Source: Tragulus kanchil
Lineage: Eukaryota; Chordata; Mammalia; Artiodactyla; Tragulidae
Direction: 5' to 3'
DNA: 64,000 nt
NCBI GenBank assembly: GCA_022376925.1
Contig: JAIOJX010000002.1
Span: 64,380,001-64,444,000, forward strand
The stretch's first letter is position 1. Each line of letters begins with the position of its first letter. Below the pieces are notes generated by a model that saw nothing but the letters and a program-made list of their open reading frames with translations, was not told the origin of the DNA and ran no database searches. Both the position numbers and the translations under genes were made by a program. This document shows, piece by piece, positions 52,601 to 57,560 of this stretch.

Positions 52601-53005
52601 AGTTCTGTTTGAGGTTAATTTTAGAGGGTTCATTTTATTCCTTGATCCGTATGTTGAGTGATTTTATAATGGGATATGAACAAAACAAAGTTGCTTTTTG
52701 CCAGTGTGGAAAGGAATAGGAAATGGTTTGGAAAAAAGAATCACTTTTAGAGTTGTTGGATATTGAAATGTCTCATTAAATTAATATTTTACAGCCTCTG
52801 CAGTTATTCTTTTAAAACTTAGAGCATAAGTATTAAAAGACTTGTTAGAACTGTTCTCTTCTATTACAGGGGAGAATTTGCCCTATGGCTTGATGGAGAT
52901 CTCTACCATGGAAGAAGCCATTCTTGTAAAACATTTGGGAATCATACACTTTCTAAGAAGGAAGATTTCTTTATCCAAGACATTGAAATCTGGGCTTTTG
53001 AATGA
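1451..53005 (+). CDS. OXR1: OXR1, 3' part (seven coding exons, C-terminal 275 codons)
   Basis: Spliced model using one copy of each exon: 1451-1613, 39835-39915, 42822-42947, 43714-43866, 47132-47227, 49177-49250, 52870-53005. All introns are GT-AG and phases match: the first base of exon A completes a split codon, A to E end in phase 0, F ends with two bases of a Gly codon completed by G. The product is the C-terminal part of oxidation resistance protein 1, a TLDc-domain protein that protects cells, especially neurons, from oxidative stress; TLDc proteins of this family also bind the V-ATPase. The N-terminal LysM and GRAM-type parts lie upstream, outside the window. Seen here: the TLDc hallmarks GYPWTLVYGTGKHG, FKVSDGFYGTGE, FGGGGGEFALWLDGD and the C-terminal IEIWAFE. 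NCOA7 is the closest paralogue, but the exon A text fits OXR1 better. The gene is interrupted only by apparent assembly duplications of exons A, F and G. Confidence 0.95.
2545..2707 (+). CDS. OXR1: OXR1 exon A, duplicate copy (probable assembly artefact)
   Basis: Identical in coding sequence and in both splice sites to the copy 1094 bases upstream. The surrounding intron sequence is also copied, with only small indels, several at homopolymer runs. Inclusion of both copies would shift the frame and terminate translation, so at most one can be used. I read this as an uncollapsed overlap rather than a real exon duplication, because exons B to E are single and unrelated non-coding stretches of the window show the same duplication length. 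Confidence 0.85.
3685..4090 (+). mobile_element. L1 (old, L1M-type) 3' fragment
   Basis: Degenerate match to the end of L1 ORF2 and 3' UTR: the 'attcacaatagccacaagc' motif, the 'gccagacacgaaag' block, 'actgtataattccatttaca' and a tail like the old L1 3' UTR. No intact coding frame. Confidence 0.75.
4191..4510 (+). mobile_element. CHR-like tRNA-derived SINE, unit 1 of a tandem triplet
   Basis: Head 'cttcccctggtggtccaatg', B-box-like 'ggttcgatccctgg', body with 'gatggatgaaaatagagaaa' and 'gaccaatagaagtggcccg', and an (AAAT)n tail. It starts after aaaaacactttta, which recurs after units 1, 2 and 3. Confidence 0.85.
4540..4862 (+). mobile_element. CHR-like SINE, unit 2 of a tandem triplet
   Basis: Same structure as unit 1, displaced by about 349 bases and a few percent diverged (aagaggcgcctgttcg in place of aaggggcgccggttcg). 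The flank 'gacaaaaacacttttacc' precedes it and also precedes unit 3. Confidence 0.85.
4888..5172 (+). mobile_element. CHR-like SINE, unit 3 of a tandem triplet
   Basis: Shares the aagaggcgcctgttcg variant with unit 2 but has a different 3' end (cccgcccccctccccacccc and a poly-A). It is followed by aaaaacactcttacc, a near match to the sequence before unit 1, so the whole triplet is bounded by one target-site duplication. Confidence 0.82.
5271..7402. repeat. Tandem duplication 2 (offset about 1047-1062)
   Basis: Copy 1 is about 5271-6332 and copy 2 about 6333-7402. The cores are nearly identical, but both ends near the junction are corrupted: the start of copy 2 lacks about 15 bases and has substitutions against 5271-5330, and the end of copy 1 (about 6305-6332) is a shortened version of 7350-7402. 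No gene; the 133-aa ORF seen in both copies on the minus strand is non-coding. Confidence 0.93.
7682..7968 (+). mobile_element. CHR-like SINE, shorter subtype
   Basis: Flanked by perfect 13-base target-site duplications (aagaacatgcagg at 7669-7681 and 7969-7981). It lacks the C-rich box of the long subtype and ends 'gaccaataaaagaggcc' plus A-rich tail. Confidence 0.85.
7982..10177 (+). other. OXR1 intron; no feature recognised
   Basis: AT-rich intronic sequence without coding exons, strong repeats or duplication. It is the largest stretch free of duplications (7403-12621). Confidence 0.55.
10178..10398 (-). mobile_element. Bov-A2-type SINE, degenerate
   Basis: Recognisable blocks in reverse orientation: 'cttcagtcgtgtctgactc', 'ctggagtgggttgccatgc', and the head complement 'ggttctttaccactggcacc'. 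This family is restricted to ruminants. Confidence 0.85.
10399..11474 (+). other. OXR1 intron; no feature recognised
   Basis: Intronic sequence with short homopolymers only. Small ORFs such as 11077-11262 have no coding support. Confidence 0.55.
11490..11775 (-). mobile_element. CHR-like SINE
   Basis: Reverse orientation, poly-T start and 'ggaccaccagggaagccc' end. Perfect 15-base target-site duplications (tattcctcacttctt) at 11475-11489 and 11776-11790 show a precise insertion. Confidence 0.9.
11791..12744 (+). other. OXR1 intron; no feature recognised
   Basis: AT-rich intronic sequence. No exon, RNA gene or confident repeat is seen before the L1 and BovB material that follows. Confidence 0.5.
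12622..14846. repeat. Tandem duplication 3 (offset 1115)
   Basis: Copy 1 is 12622-13729 and copy 2 is 13737-14846, separated by a short A-rich filler. It duplicates the 5' part of the BovB element. Differences: an A-run of 5 versus 7 near 13640/14754 and one substitution near 13707. Confidence 0.95.
12745..12840 (-). mobile_element. L1 fragment
   Basis: Antisense old L1 block ('cttactgaggtatgattgat' and the following imported-looking stretch). It is repeated at 13860-13955 by duplication 3. Confidence 0.5.
12925..16062 (+). mobile_element. BovB (RTE-clade) LINE, defective, interrupted by a duplication
   Basis: Sense copy of the BovB reverse-transcriptase ORF: endonuclease/RT linker (PNAEFQRIARRDKKAF, WQEYTELYKKALNDLDNH), then 'EFRKGRGTRDQIA', 'CWIIEKAREF' and the LSPCLFNLYAEY-like region near 15175-15215. 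Frameshifts and stops break the frame at several points (about 13620, 14820, 15030, 15165), so it cannot make an active enzyme. The 3' end (15764-16062) closes with the family's 'gactgaactgcactgaa' terminus. The 5' part appears twice because of duplication 3. Removing that copy leaves an ordinary 5'-truncated BovB insertion of about 2 kb. Confidence 0.92.
16384..16697 (-). mobile_element. CHR-like SINE (first copy)
   Basis: Target-site duplications of 16 bases (gtaagaagcattatta) at 16368-16383 and 16698-16713. Long subtype with the G-rich box 'gttggggagggaggggagca'. Confidence 0.9.
16924..17222 (+). mobile_element. BovB 3' tail, duplicate
   Basis: Copy of 15764-16062 produced by duplication 4. 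It is not an independent insertion, because the non-BovB sequence after it is copied too. Confidence 0.9.
17543..17856 (-). mobile_element. CHR-like SINE (duplicate of 16384-16697)
   Basis: Same insertion with the same target-site duplications, 1159 bases downstream. Confidence 0.9.
18256..18567 (-). mobile_element. CHR-like SINE inserted in L1
   Basis: Perfect 14-base target-site duplications (tagttaaaattttc) at 18242-18255 and 18568-18581. Confidence 0.9.
18975..19135 (-). mobile_element. BovB/Bov-A 3' tail fragment in L1
   Basis: Reverse complement of the BovB 3' end: 'cactaagtcatgtccaactc' and 'gatgccatccaaccatctca'. L1 sequence resumes after it. Confidence 0.8.
19216..19488 (+). mobile_element. 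Bov-A2-type SINE
   Basis: Two Bov-A units ('ctccagtattcttgcctgg' and 'ccaccattcttgcctgttgc') around a tRNA-like part ('ggctcagtggtgaggaatct'), ending 'atcggacacgactgaagtg'. Ruminant-specific. Confidence 0.85.
19702..22054. repeat. Tandem duplication 5 (offset about 1175)
   Basis: Copy 1 is 19702-20878 and copy 2 is about 20877-22054. The join is slightly scrambled (gataatagcc versus gataagtagc). The unit is a TG-rich intronic stretch and an old tRNA-SINE piece. The small ORF at 20500-20697 and its twin at 21675 are not genes. Confidence 0.95.
19838..19937 (+). mobile_element. tRNA-derived SINE remnant
   Basis: Old tRNA-like head: 'ggtgatctggtggttggaat' and 'gaggatccaggttcattccc', then 'aactccacaagctgtggtgc'. 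It is repeated at 21013-21112 by duplication 5. Confidence 0.6.
22055..23412 (+). other. OXR1 intron; no feature recognised
   Basis: AT-rich intronic sequence. A short local echo (ggttttgcttaaaaataaat, about 23148 and 23178) is the only repeat I see. Confidence 0.5.
23413..25646. repeat. Tandem duplication 6 (offset 1123)
   Basis: Copy 1 is 23413-24523 and copy 2 is 24536-25646, with about 12 bases of filler (24524-24535). Differences cluster at the end of copy 1: acaatatg versus acatatg and acaaaagtag versus acaaagtag. Confidence 0.95.
24075..24235 (-). mobile_element. MIR remnant
   Basis: Core pattern 'cacttcatttaacctttcc' followed by 'cattttaaaggtgagaaaat' and the 'ctaagctgtcctagagca' end, typical of MIR in reverse. 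It is duplicated at 25198-25358. Confidence 0.65.
25585..25800 (+). mobile_element. L1 3' end
   Basis: L1 3' UTR end: 'ttatcacttacatgtggaat', 'gaatatagctgatattttat', 'aaagtcaaccatacctcaaa' and a terminal A-rich tail. The first part also appears at 24463-24523 through duplication 6. Confidence 0.8.
25805..26440. mobile_element. Old interspersed repeat, possibly L1 5' region (antisense)
   Basis: GC-richer block with blocks such as 'ggccttcaaagtcaagcatt', 'gagaacttctgcaattatac' and 'ccttctactcagccatcttg' that I recognise as common mammalian repeat text, but I am not sure of the family name. The overlapping ORFs (25932-26282, 26138-26440) are non-coding. Confidence 0.45.
26965..27110 (-). mobile_element. 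MIR remnant
   Basis: 'accatcattttacagaacag', 'cagagctgcggtgtgaaacc' and 'ggcattctgctcttgc' follow MIR order in reverse. Confidence 0.55.
27175..27335 (-). mobile_element. MIR remnant
   Basis: 'tactgtcatttattcctcat', 'gtgattatcatttccatgtg' and 'caagttcacagagctaatac' fit MIR in reverse. Most is repeated from 28323 by duplication 7. Confidence 0.65.
27336..27500. mobile_element. Tigger/pogo-like DNA transposon remnant
   Basis: Contains 'cagattcaaccaaccacaga' and 'gttccaaaaagcaaaacttg', text I associate with Tigger-type elements. Duplicated at 28444-28608. Confidence 0.45.
27875..28194 (-). mobile_element. CHR-like SINE inserted in L1
   Basis: Perfect 12-base target-site duplications (atagttcactta) at 27863-27874 and 28195-28206. 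Confidence 0.92.
28983..29302 (-). mobile_element. CHR-like SINE (duplicate of 27875-28194)
   Basis: Same insertion in the same L1 context, displaced by 1108 bases. Confidence 0.92.
30661..30685. repeat. (TGT)n microsatellite
   Basis: About eight trinucleotide units inside the antisense L1. Confidence 0.9.
30866..31087 (-). mobile_element. Bov-A2-type SINE inserted in L1
   Basis: 'gtgctaggtcgcttcagtg', 'caggctcctctgtccatggg', 'gggttgccatgccctccgcc' and the head complement 'ggcaccgcctgggaagcccc'. Duplicated at 31989-32210. Confidence 0.88.
31989..32210 (-). mobile_element. Bov-A2-type SINE (duplicate of 30866-31087)
   Basis: Copy carried by duplication 8. Confidence 0.88.
32917..35088. repeat. 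Tandem duplication 9 (offset 1085-1087)
   Basis: Copy 1 is 32917-34001 and copy 2 is 34002-35088. Its first 146 bases also belong to duplication 8, so that stretch occurs three times (31794, 32917, 34002). Differences: the G-run near 33621/34705 and ccccct versus ccccat beside it. Confidence 0.95.
33912..33996 (+). mobile_element. tRNA-derived SINE remnant, present three times through duplications
   Basis: 'agtggtacaatggctaggat' followed by 'ctctggccaggacgctgct' resembles a decayed tRNA-Glu-type SINE head. Also at about 34999 and 36143. Confidence 0.4.
34821..37166. repeat. Tandem duplication 10 (offset 1144)
   Basis: Copy 1 is 34821-35991 and copy 2 is 35992-37166. The join falls inside a SINE in copy 1. 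Near the join both sides are damaged: copy 2 lacks about 40 bases of the 34831-34873 stretch, and the SINE in copy 1 has lost internal sequence. Confidence 0.93.
35838..35991 (+). mobile_element. CHR-like SINE, truncated at a junction
   Basis: Same insertion as 36982-37228, but internally shortened (gagccagtgctgtgac for a longer stretch) and cut off at the duplication join. Confidence 0.85.
36982..37228 (+). mobile_element. CHR-like SINE
   Basis: Starts 'gggcgtccctggtggtccag'. Imperfect target-site duplications aatagaaacca and aatagaagcca. Confidence 0.87.
38072..38318 (+). mobile_element. CHR-like SINE (duplicate of 36982-37228)
   Basis: Identical copy carried by duplication 11. Confidence 0.87.
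38915..39834 (+). other. OXR1 intron before exon B; no feature recognised
   Basis: Single-copy intronic sequence with a pyrimidine tract just before the exon B acceptor. Confidence 0.55.
39835..39915 (+). CDS. OXR1: OXR1 exon B (81-nt symmetric exon)
   Basis: Twenty-seven codons, phase 0 at both ends, translating to VVSVAEYHRRIDALNTEELR followed by TLCRRLQ. The acceptor is a pyrimidine-rich tract ending ttcag. The donor is gtgccc, a weak match beyond the GT. The exon sits after an intron of about 37 kb and before one of 2.9 kb. Since it is symmetric and has a weak donor, skipping would keep the frame and remove only these 27 residues, so a cassette role is plausible (inference). The residues look amphipathic and helical, just upstream of TLDc. 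Confidence 0.92.
40392..42568. repeat. Tandem duplication 12 (offset 1090), scrambled at the join
   Basis: Copy 1 is 40392 to about 41478 and copy 2 is about 41484-42568. At 41400-41480 the pieces ggcaagcttg, ctccttttacacagaaacac and cctttgcccttgaac occur in a different order from 42483-42575, as in a bad consensus. Confidence 0.93.
42822..42947 (+). CDS. OXR1: OXR1 exon C (linker into TLDc)
   Basis: Forty-two codons in phase 0, starting ITTREDINSKQVTPVKADLE and ending LLLPDQIEK. The acceptor follows a T-rich tract (tacttctttag) and the donor is gtacga. The first half is a polar linker. The second half (SESFRPNLSDPSELLLPDQI) is the lead-in to the TLDc fold. The exon is single copy and lies between two duplications. 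Confidence 0.95.
43165..43400 (-). mobile_element. MIR
   Basis: Reverse MIR: 'tattgtcacattttgtaagt', 'gaagaaacttttggcttaga', 'gaggctgagtaaatgttcaa' and 'tctgatagtctgacttta'. It sits in the intron between exons C and D. Confidence 0.8.
43714..43866 (+). CDS. OXR1: OXR1 exon D (start of TLDc domain)
   Basis: Fifty-one codons in phase 0: LTKHLPPRTIGYPWTLVYGT through VLMVIKDSDGQ. The acceptor is tttttcaaag and the donor gtatga. It carries the first strongly conserved TLDc block (PPRTIGYPWTLVYGTGKHGT) with the Leu/Tyr/Arg helix (SLKTLYRTMTG) and the core strand VLMVIKD. The exon is single copy. The overlapping ORF in another frame is a shadow. Confidence 0.96.
44294..44584 (+). mobile_element. 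CHR-like SINE
   Basis: Perfect 13-base target-site duplications (aaagataattgtg) at 44281-44293 and 44585-44597. Its right end coincides with the start of duplication 13. Confidence 0.92.
44818..44925 (-). mobile_element. Bov-A-type SINE fragment
   Basis: 'gtcgctcagtcatgtcccac' and 'ggtattctccaggcaagatt'. Duplicated at about 45915-46022. Confidence 0.8.
44980..45000. repeat. (CA)n microsatellite
   Basis: Pure CA here. The equivalent site in the duplicate (about 46072-46100) has GA units inside it. Confidence 0.9.
45090..45170 (-). mobile_element. MIR remnant
   Basis: 'attcccatttcatgatccgg' to 'aatgacttatccaggcctc' follow the MIR core. Duplicated near 46189-46269. Confidence 0.5.
45433..45689 (-). 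mobile_element. CHR-like SINE, damaged copy at a junction
   Basis: Same insertion as 46519-46848 but missing blocks (the G-rich box, and the stretch between 'ccataattgg' and 'gtgggatcttcccaggcc') and ending at the duplication join. Confidence 0.85.
46519..46848 (-). mobile_element. CHR-like SINE
   Basis: Perfect 16-base target-site duplications (tatttgccactttttt) at 46503-46518 and 46849-46864. Confidence 0.92.
47132..47227 (+). CDS. OXR1: OXR1 exon E (TLDc core)
   Basis: Thirty-two codons in phase 0: VFGALASEPFKVSDGFYGTG then ETFVFTFCPEFE. The acceptor is aatccttag and the donor gtaagg. VFGALASEP and the FYGTGETFVF block are typical TLDc core strands. This exon is single copy, 0.3 kb beyond the end of the 44590-46826 duplication. 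Confidence 0.96.
47320..47480 (+). mobile_element. MIR
   Basis: 'ttcaactttcctatgggtag', 'aatgcaatagggttgtttaa', 'attaaatgagaatcatatat' follow the MIR consensus order. Intron after exon E. Confidence 0.75.
47481..48302 (+). other. OXR1 intron; no feature recognised
   Basis: AT-rich intron with a short (aaaac)n run near 47860. No exon evidence. Confidence 0.5.
48315..48629 (-). mobile_element. CHR SINE, classical (older) type
   Basis: 'ggctgcactgggtctttgtt', 'gagcacaggctctagggctc', 'gggatcgaacccatgtctcc' and 'ggaccaccagggaagccc'. Near-perfect duplications aacatctagaag / aacatccagaag. Its greater divergence and different body separate it from the young SINEs. A partial copy is at 49465-49723. 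Confidence 0.85.
49177..49250 (+). CDS. OXR1: OXR1 exon F, first copy (TLDc)
   Basis: 74-nt exon: 24 codons, IFKWTGDNMFFIKGDMDSLA followed by FGGG, plus two bases of a split Gly codon. It follows an almost pure poly-T tract of about 20 bases and a ttgtag acceptor. The donor is gtaagt, a consensus site. It encodes the strand pair and the start of the glycine-rich FGGGGG turn that exon G completes. Two tandem copies would break the frame: the second would hit an in-frame TAG after about 20 codons. Confidence 0.94.
50272..50345 (+). CDS. OXR1: OXR1 exon F, duplicate copy (probable assembly artefact)
   Basis: Exact coding copy of the exon 1095 bases upstream, with the same poly-T tract, acceptor and donor. 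It belongs to the 48371-50567 duplication. Only one copy can contribute to a working message, since 74 is not divisible by three. Confidence 0.85.
50568..51261 (+). other. OXR1 intron with microsatellite
   Basis: Intronic sequence holding a (GATA)n run at 51098-51117 followed by an AT repeat; otherwise nothing recognised. Confidence 0.6.
51279..51606 (+). mobile_element. CHR-like SINE
   Basis: Long subtype ending in (AAAT)n and poly-A. Target-site duplications aaaacttaacaatga (51262-51276) and aaaacttaacagtga (51607-51621), one mismatch. Confidence 0.9.
51623..51895 (+). mobile_element. CHR-like SINE, shorter subtype
   Basis: Follows directly on the previous one and is more diverged. It resembles the 7682-7968 copy ('ataaaggaggccaaagttta'). 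Confidence 0.85.
52335..52450 (+). mobile_element. MIR
   Basis: 'ggctttggaatcagacctga' and 'gaacaactcaagtctagagt' fit the first half of MIR. Duplicated at 53546-53661. Confidence 0.7.
52870..53005 (+). CDS. OXR1: OXR1 terminal exon G with stop, first copy
   Basis: Coding part of the last exon: one base completing Gly, then 44 codons from GEFALWLDGDLYHGRSHSCK to DIEIWAFE and TGA (53003-53005). The acceptor is tctattacag. The C-terminal IWAFE is the usual end of OXR1 and of TLDc proteins. The ORF prediction that begins upstream with MLELFSS is in a different frame and is not the protein. 3' UTR follows directly. Confidence 0.95.
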
Positions 53006-54080
53006 ATATAATGCTCTCTGTCTTAACAGGATAATGGCCCAAACCTGACATGGACAAATAAGTATTGTCTGGAAAGTTCAAGAAGCAATACAACGTAACA
53101 TGTAACTCGTGCTTTAAAACTAGTTTGTATCACCATTTATTACAGCTACAGTTTTGAAGTTTATTTTAAAATCATGTTTCTGTCCCAGACATCTTTAGGT
53201 TTAGACCGTGGCATGGTTCCATGCAGTATAACAGCGTAGGTTTTGTGAGAATTTTGGTTCCATTTTGATTGTAGTGACCACCTCATCCATAATCCATGTT
53301 TTCTCAGTCTCCTAATAGGATGGTGCTCTTTTGATGATTAAACATACAAAATCTCATTCAGTATCTGCTGGAACTTACTTTTGATGATACAACATGATTC
53401 CAGCAAGCTAAACAACCATTGCATCATCTGATAACAAATCAGGAAGTTTACAGTCTTTGAAGGGGAGTCTCAGAAAATGAGGGAAATAAGGACTTGATGT
53501 TCCAGAATTCCAAACAGGAGCCCCAAAGAAATCAAAACATGTAATAGACTGAATATAGGCTTTGGAATCAGACCTGATTCAAATTCTCAGCTTCAGCCCA
53601 CAGTATGTGTCAGACCTTGAACAACTCAAGTCTAGAGTTTCCTCAGATGTGTATTGGAGATTGAACCCTTAACGTTAACCACACTTTATTTTAGATGATA
53701 AGGAGTTTTCATGTCTTTAAAAAACTCATATTAAATATGTTGAAACTGAACAGCAAAAAAAAATCATTATACAAGACAAAAAATAACAGAGTAGCACCTT
53801 TCTCAAAATCTAGTTCTGTTTGAGGTTAATTTTAGAGGGTTCATTTTATTCCTTGATCCGTATGTTGAGTGATTTTATAATGGGATATGAACAAAACAAA
53901 GTTGCTTTTTGCCAGTGTGGAAAGGAATAGGAAATGGTTTGGAAAAAAGAATCACTTTTAGAGTTGTTGGATATTGAAATGTCTCATTAAATTAATATTT
54001 TACAGCCTCTGCAGTTATTCTTTTAAAACTTAGAGCATAAGTATTAAAAGACTTGTTAGAACTGTTCTCTTCTATTACAG

Positions 54081-54216
54081 GGGAGAATTTGCCCTATGGC
54101 TTGATGGAGATCTCTACCATGGAAGAAGCCATTCTTGTAAAACATTTGGGAATCATACACTTTCTAAGAAGGAAGATTTCTTTATCCAAGACATTGAAAT
54201 CTGGGCTTTTGAATGA
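54081..54216 (+). CDS. OXR1: OXR1 terminal exon G, duplicate copy (probable assembly artefact)
   Basis: Identical to 52870-53005 at an offset of 1211 bases, including acceptor and stop codon. The 3' UTR continues without interruption only after this copy (from 54545), and the candidate poly(A) signals are there. In a collapsed locus this copy would be joined to the upstream intron of the first one. Confidence 0.85.
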
Positions 54217-54800
54217 ATATAATGCTCTCTGTCTTAACAGGATAATGGCCCAAACCTGACATGGACAAATAAGTATTGTCTGGAAAGTTCAAGAAGCAAT
54301 ACAACGTAACATGTAACTCGTGCTTTAAAACTAGTTTGTATCACCATTTATTACAGCTACAGTTTTGAAGTTTATTTTAAAATCATGTTTCTGTCCCAGA
54401 CATCTTTAGGTTTAGACCGTGGCATGGTTCCATGCAGTATAACAGCGTAGGTTTTGTGAGAATTTTGGTTCCATTTTGATTGTAGTGACCACCTCATCCA
54501 TAATCCATGTTTTCTCAGTCTCCTAATAGGATGGTGCTCTTTTGTTGAACCTGTTTTGATTTATCGTTTTTTAAACCATATTGATTGTTTTACTAAAGTA
54601 GTCTAACTTGAGATATCAAGGAAATGAATACTTGATACTGTTGTATCTGTGAGGCTGGCAGATGGACATGCTAAACTTGCTCTTAGAAACGAAAAGACAC
54701 ATGCCAAAACAATGCGTACTTCATAGATCACTGAGTTCTAGTTTTAATTCACACTACAGCATTCTGTTATTAATTTTGCCTGTATTCTCAATTTCATTTT

Positions 54801-54806
54801 AATAAA
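54801..54806 (+). promoter_or_regulatory. poly(A) signal AATAAA, proximal candidate
   Basis: Canonical hexamer 0.58 kb after the stop of the second exon G copy, followed by a TG-rich stretch (attgctgattgtaatcg) that could serve as the downstream element. Confidence 0.5.
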
Positions 54807-55942
54807 AATGAAATTTGAGGAAATTGCTGATTGTAATCGACCATAGTGCACATGGTCTACAGGTTTGGGCTTGTGCTTTCATCATTGAATTACCTGATAA
54901 AGAGTTATATAATGGCAAAGGAGAATGAGAACTTGATGATTCTACTGGATTTACTATATCAAGCAAGAAAATATACTATTTACATATTTGTAGCTTAGCA
55001 GGGCATTATCATAACTACAAAAACTATGAAACAGATGCGTATTCCGTCAACATATTGTGTCACGTAAACTGTTTTATAGTTCTGTTGTTTTAGCCTTGTG
55101 CACACCAACTCCCAAAATATAGGTTCCTATTCAAAAGGAAAAAAAAAAACTTGTGATTTTTTTTTTTGAGTGGTACATGTTAATTACCATTAGCACTTGC
55201 TGTTATAAAAGGGCAATGATTATAGTAGAATATTGTAACTCTTACTGTGAAGTGACCTCAAAAAAAAAAAAGAAAAGATAGAATATATCAGTAGTTCTTA
55301 TCCTCTTTTGTAGGAAACCAATAAGAAGCCATTATGGCAATAATTCATCAGTTAATTTCAAAGCTTCATGTTATGCAAAAAAAAAAAAAAAAGAATCCTG
55401 CTGTTATACATGTGACAGTGACCTTGTGCTGAAATTTCAGCTATTCCAGATAAACACTGTATATTACCTTGTAAATTAATGTTTAAAGGTAGTTTTGTTC
55501 TTATAGAAAGTGTTGATTGCCAGGTTGCTTATAGCACTTTAAATTATTCTAAAAATGAAATTATAAGCCAAATATGTTGGCTTAAGTAGTTTTAGTTGTA
55601 TAGTACTTGAATATATTTAGATCTTTTGAAAGTTTAGATAATTATCTAAAGAAAGCATAATGCTAGTGGAAGAGAACATCTGATATTCTATTTAATATGC
55701 TATTGCCGAATATGAATAGAAATGCAGGGCATCGTTTCTTTGTCTATGTAAAGCTCTCATTAAGAGTTACTAACAGTGTATAGATTACACGTTTACAATA
55801 TAGGGAACTGTAAATAAATACATCAGTTTTTCCCCGCCTTTGGTCTTCCACAGCAGTATTATTGTCTTTGTGGAGTTGACTAATCATAAAAAATATCCTG
55901 TATTGGATCTCAACTACAATAAGGTCATAGTGGTGTATACCA

Positions 55943-55948
55943 AATAAA
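55943..55948 (+). promoter_or_regulatory. poly(A) signal AATAAA, distal candidate
   Basis: Canonical hexamer 1.7 kb beyond the stop codon. It lies 25 bases before the start of the 55973-58243 duplication. Beyond that point the sequence is repeat-rich, which suits a transcript end here. Confidence 0.45.
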
Positions 55949-56157
55949 GTCAAATAGATAAATATAAATTTGACCTTGTATTTTTTGAATGATTAACTTA
56001 TTTTTATATTTAAGAAGTCTTTGATTAAACTGTCTTTTACATGTAAAAAATGATTCTAGGAACTGTGGTGGTGGTGGTAATATTAACGATGGGAGGATGA
56101 GTTCAAGTGGAGGGAACACCACAGTTTAAAAGATGGGGATTTTAAGAGTGTATTTGG

Positions 56158-56426
56158 GGCTTCCCTGGTGGTCCAGTGGGTAAAGAGTCCTCCTTGCAGT
56201 GCAAGGGGCACTGGTTCCATCCCTGGCCAGGGAAAATCCCACGTGTCACAGAGTGGCTGTATCTGTGTGTCCAATTACGAGCCAGCACTCGAGAGCGCAT
56301 GCGCCCAGAGCCGATTCTGCACAACTAGAGAGGCCGCTTCAATGGGAGGCCCACACAGGCCAAATAACAAAGATGGATGAAAATAAATATAAAAATAAAA
56401 GAGGCTTGATGGGGGGGTGGGGGGAA
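56158..56426 (+). mobile_element. CHR-like SINE
   Basis: Perfect 13-base target-site duplications (agagtgtatttgg) at 56145-56157 and 56427-56439. Confidence 0.9.
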
Positions 56427-56439
56427 AGAGTGTATTTGG

Positions 56440-56905
56440 CATGTGGGAAGTGCAAGTTGTTATTTATAAATTATGTCACTTTTTTTATTTAGTGAGTGCA
56501 TAGGAAAGTAAGACTAACTTCATTTTGTGCAGCGGTATGAGATTTATTTATTTTTAATTTATCTCACTGGAGAAGTTAAGCAAATTTGAGTACAAGAATG
56601 GCATGATCACATTTCCACTTTAAAGAGATTTCTGTGAAAAATTATTAGTAGAAAAAATAGAGGCGAGGAGACCAGTCAACAAGCCTGTTGAGAAGTCCAC
56701 AGAAAAAATGATGAGGGTTGAATAAGAAGAGTAGCAATGGTGAGAAGAAAGGAGGCATTTAAAAGAGACTTAGGAATGAGGATTAACAAGATAAGGTTAT
56801 TAATTAGATGTCAGAAGGAGTTAAAGATAGTTGTCAGGTTTTTAACTTAGGAATGGGGTGTATTATTTATTAACATGGGTAGTGTACAAGGCGTAGAAAT
56901 AAGCA
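56440..56905. other. Unclassified old sequence downstream of OXR1
   Basis: Purine-rich stretch resembling a decayed mammalian interspersed repeat ('gtagcaatggtgagaagaaa', 'gttgtcaggtttttaactta'), family not recognised. Repeated at about 57574-58039. Confidence 0.35.
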
Positions 56906-57291
56906 GCAGATGGGAAAGTTAGGTTAGTTGGGGATGTAGTAAGGGACAAGCAGAAGAAAAGGCTCTAAGCTTCCATCTCAAGCAGCTAGAAAAATGGCAA
57001 CAAACTGAGCCTAATGAAAATAGGAGATAGGACAAAATAAAGATATGAGCAGAAATCAAGAAAATATAAAACAAGCGTAAAAATATAAACCAGAAAATCT
57101 GAGAATAACCTTGTATTTTTGAATGATTAACTTATTTTTATATTTAAGAAGTCTTTGATTAAACTGTCTTTTACATGTAAAAAATGATTCTAGGAACTGT
57201 GGTGGTGGTGGTAATATTAACGATGGGAGGATGAGTTCAAGTGGAGGGAACACCACAGTTTAAAAGATGGGGATTTTAAGAGTGTATTTGG

Positions 57292-57560
57292 GGCTTCCCT
57301 GGTGGTCCAGTGGGTAAAGAGTCCTCCTTGCAGTGCAAGGGGCACTGGTTCCATCCCTGGCCAGGGAAAATCCCACGTGTCACAGAGTGGCTGTATCTGT
57401 GTGTCCAATTACGAGCCAGCACTCGAGAGCGCATGCGCCCAGAGCCGATTCTGCACAACTAGAGAGGCCGCTTCAATGGGAGGCCCACACAGGCCAAATA
57501 ACAAAGATGGATGAAAATAAATATAAAAATAAAAGAGGCTTGATGGGGGGGTGGGGGGAA
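57292..57560 (+). mobile_element. CHR-like SINE (duplicate of 56158-56426)
   Basis: Identical copy carried by duplication 16. Confidence 0.9.

Larger units (their letters stand above)
52130..54544. repeat. Tandem duplication 15 (offset 1211)
   Basis: Copy 1 is 52130-53333, filler atgatta (53334-53340), copy 2 is 53341-54544. It contains the terminal OXR1 exon. I see no internal differences. Confidence 0.96.
54217..55972 (+). other. OXR1: OXR1 3' UTR (probable)
   Basis: AT-rich sequence after the stop codon with several A-runs. It holds no ORF of note and no clear repeat. I treat it as 3' UTR because it is continuous with the terminal exon and contains poly(A) signals; the end point is uncertain and could be either near 54.83 kb or near 55.97 kb. 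Confidence 0.6.

Noticed and set aside
4191..57560. tRNA genes suggested by ggttcgatccctgg B-box-like motifs
   Set aside because: Each motif lies in the head of a SINE with a long non-tRNA body. No cloverleaf-sized independent tRNA gene was found.
7682..57560. C-terminal 'ARDRTGAPCTARRCPYPLDHQG'-like peptides shared by many ORFs as a protein family
   Set aside because: All are translations of the same young SINE in different frames and orientations.
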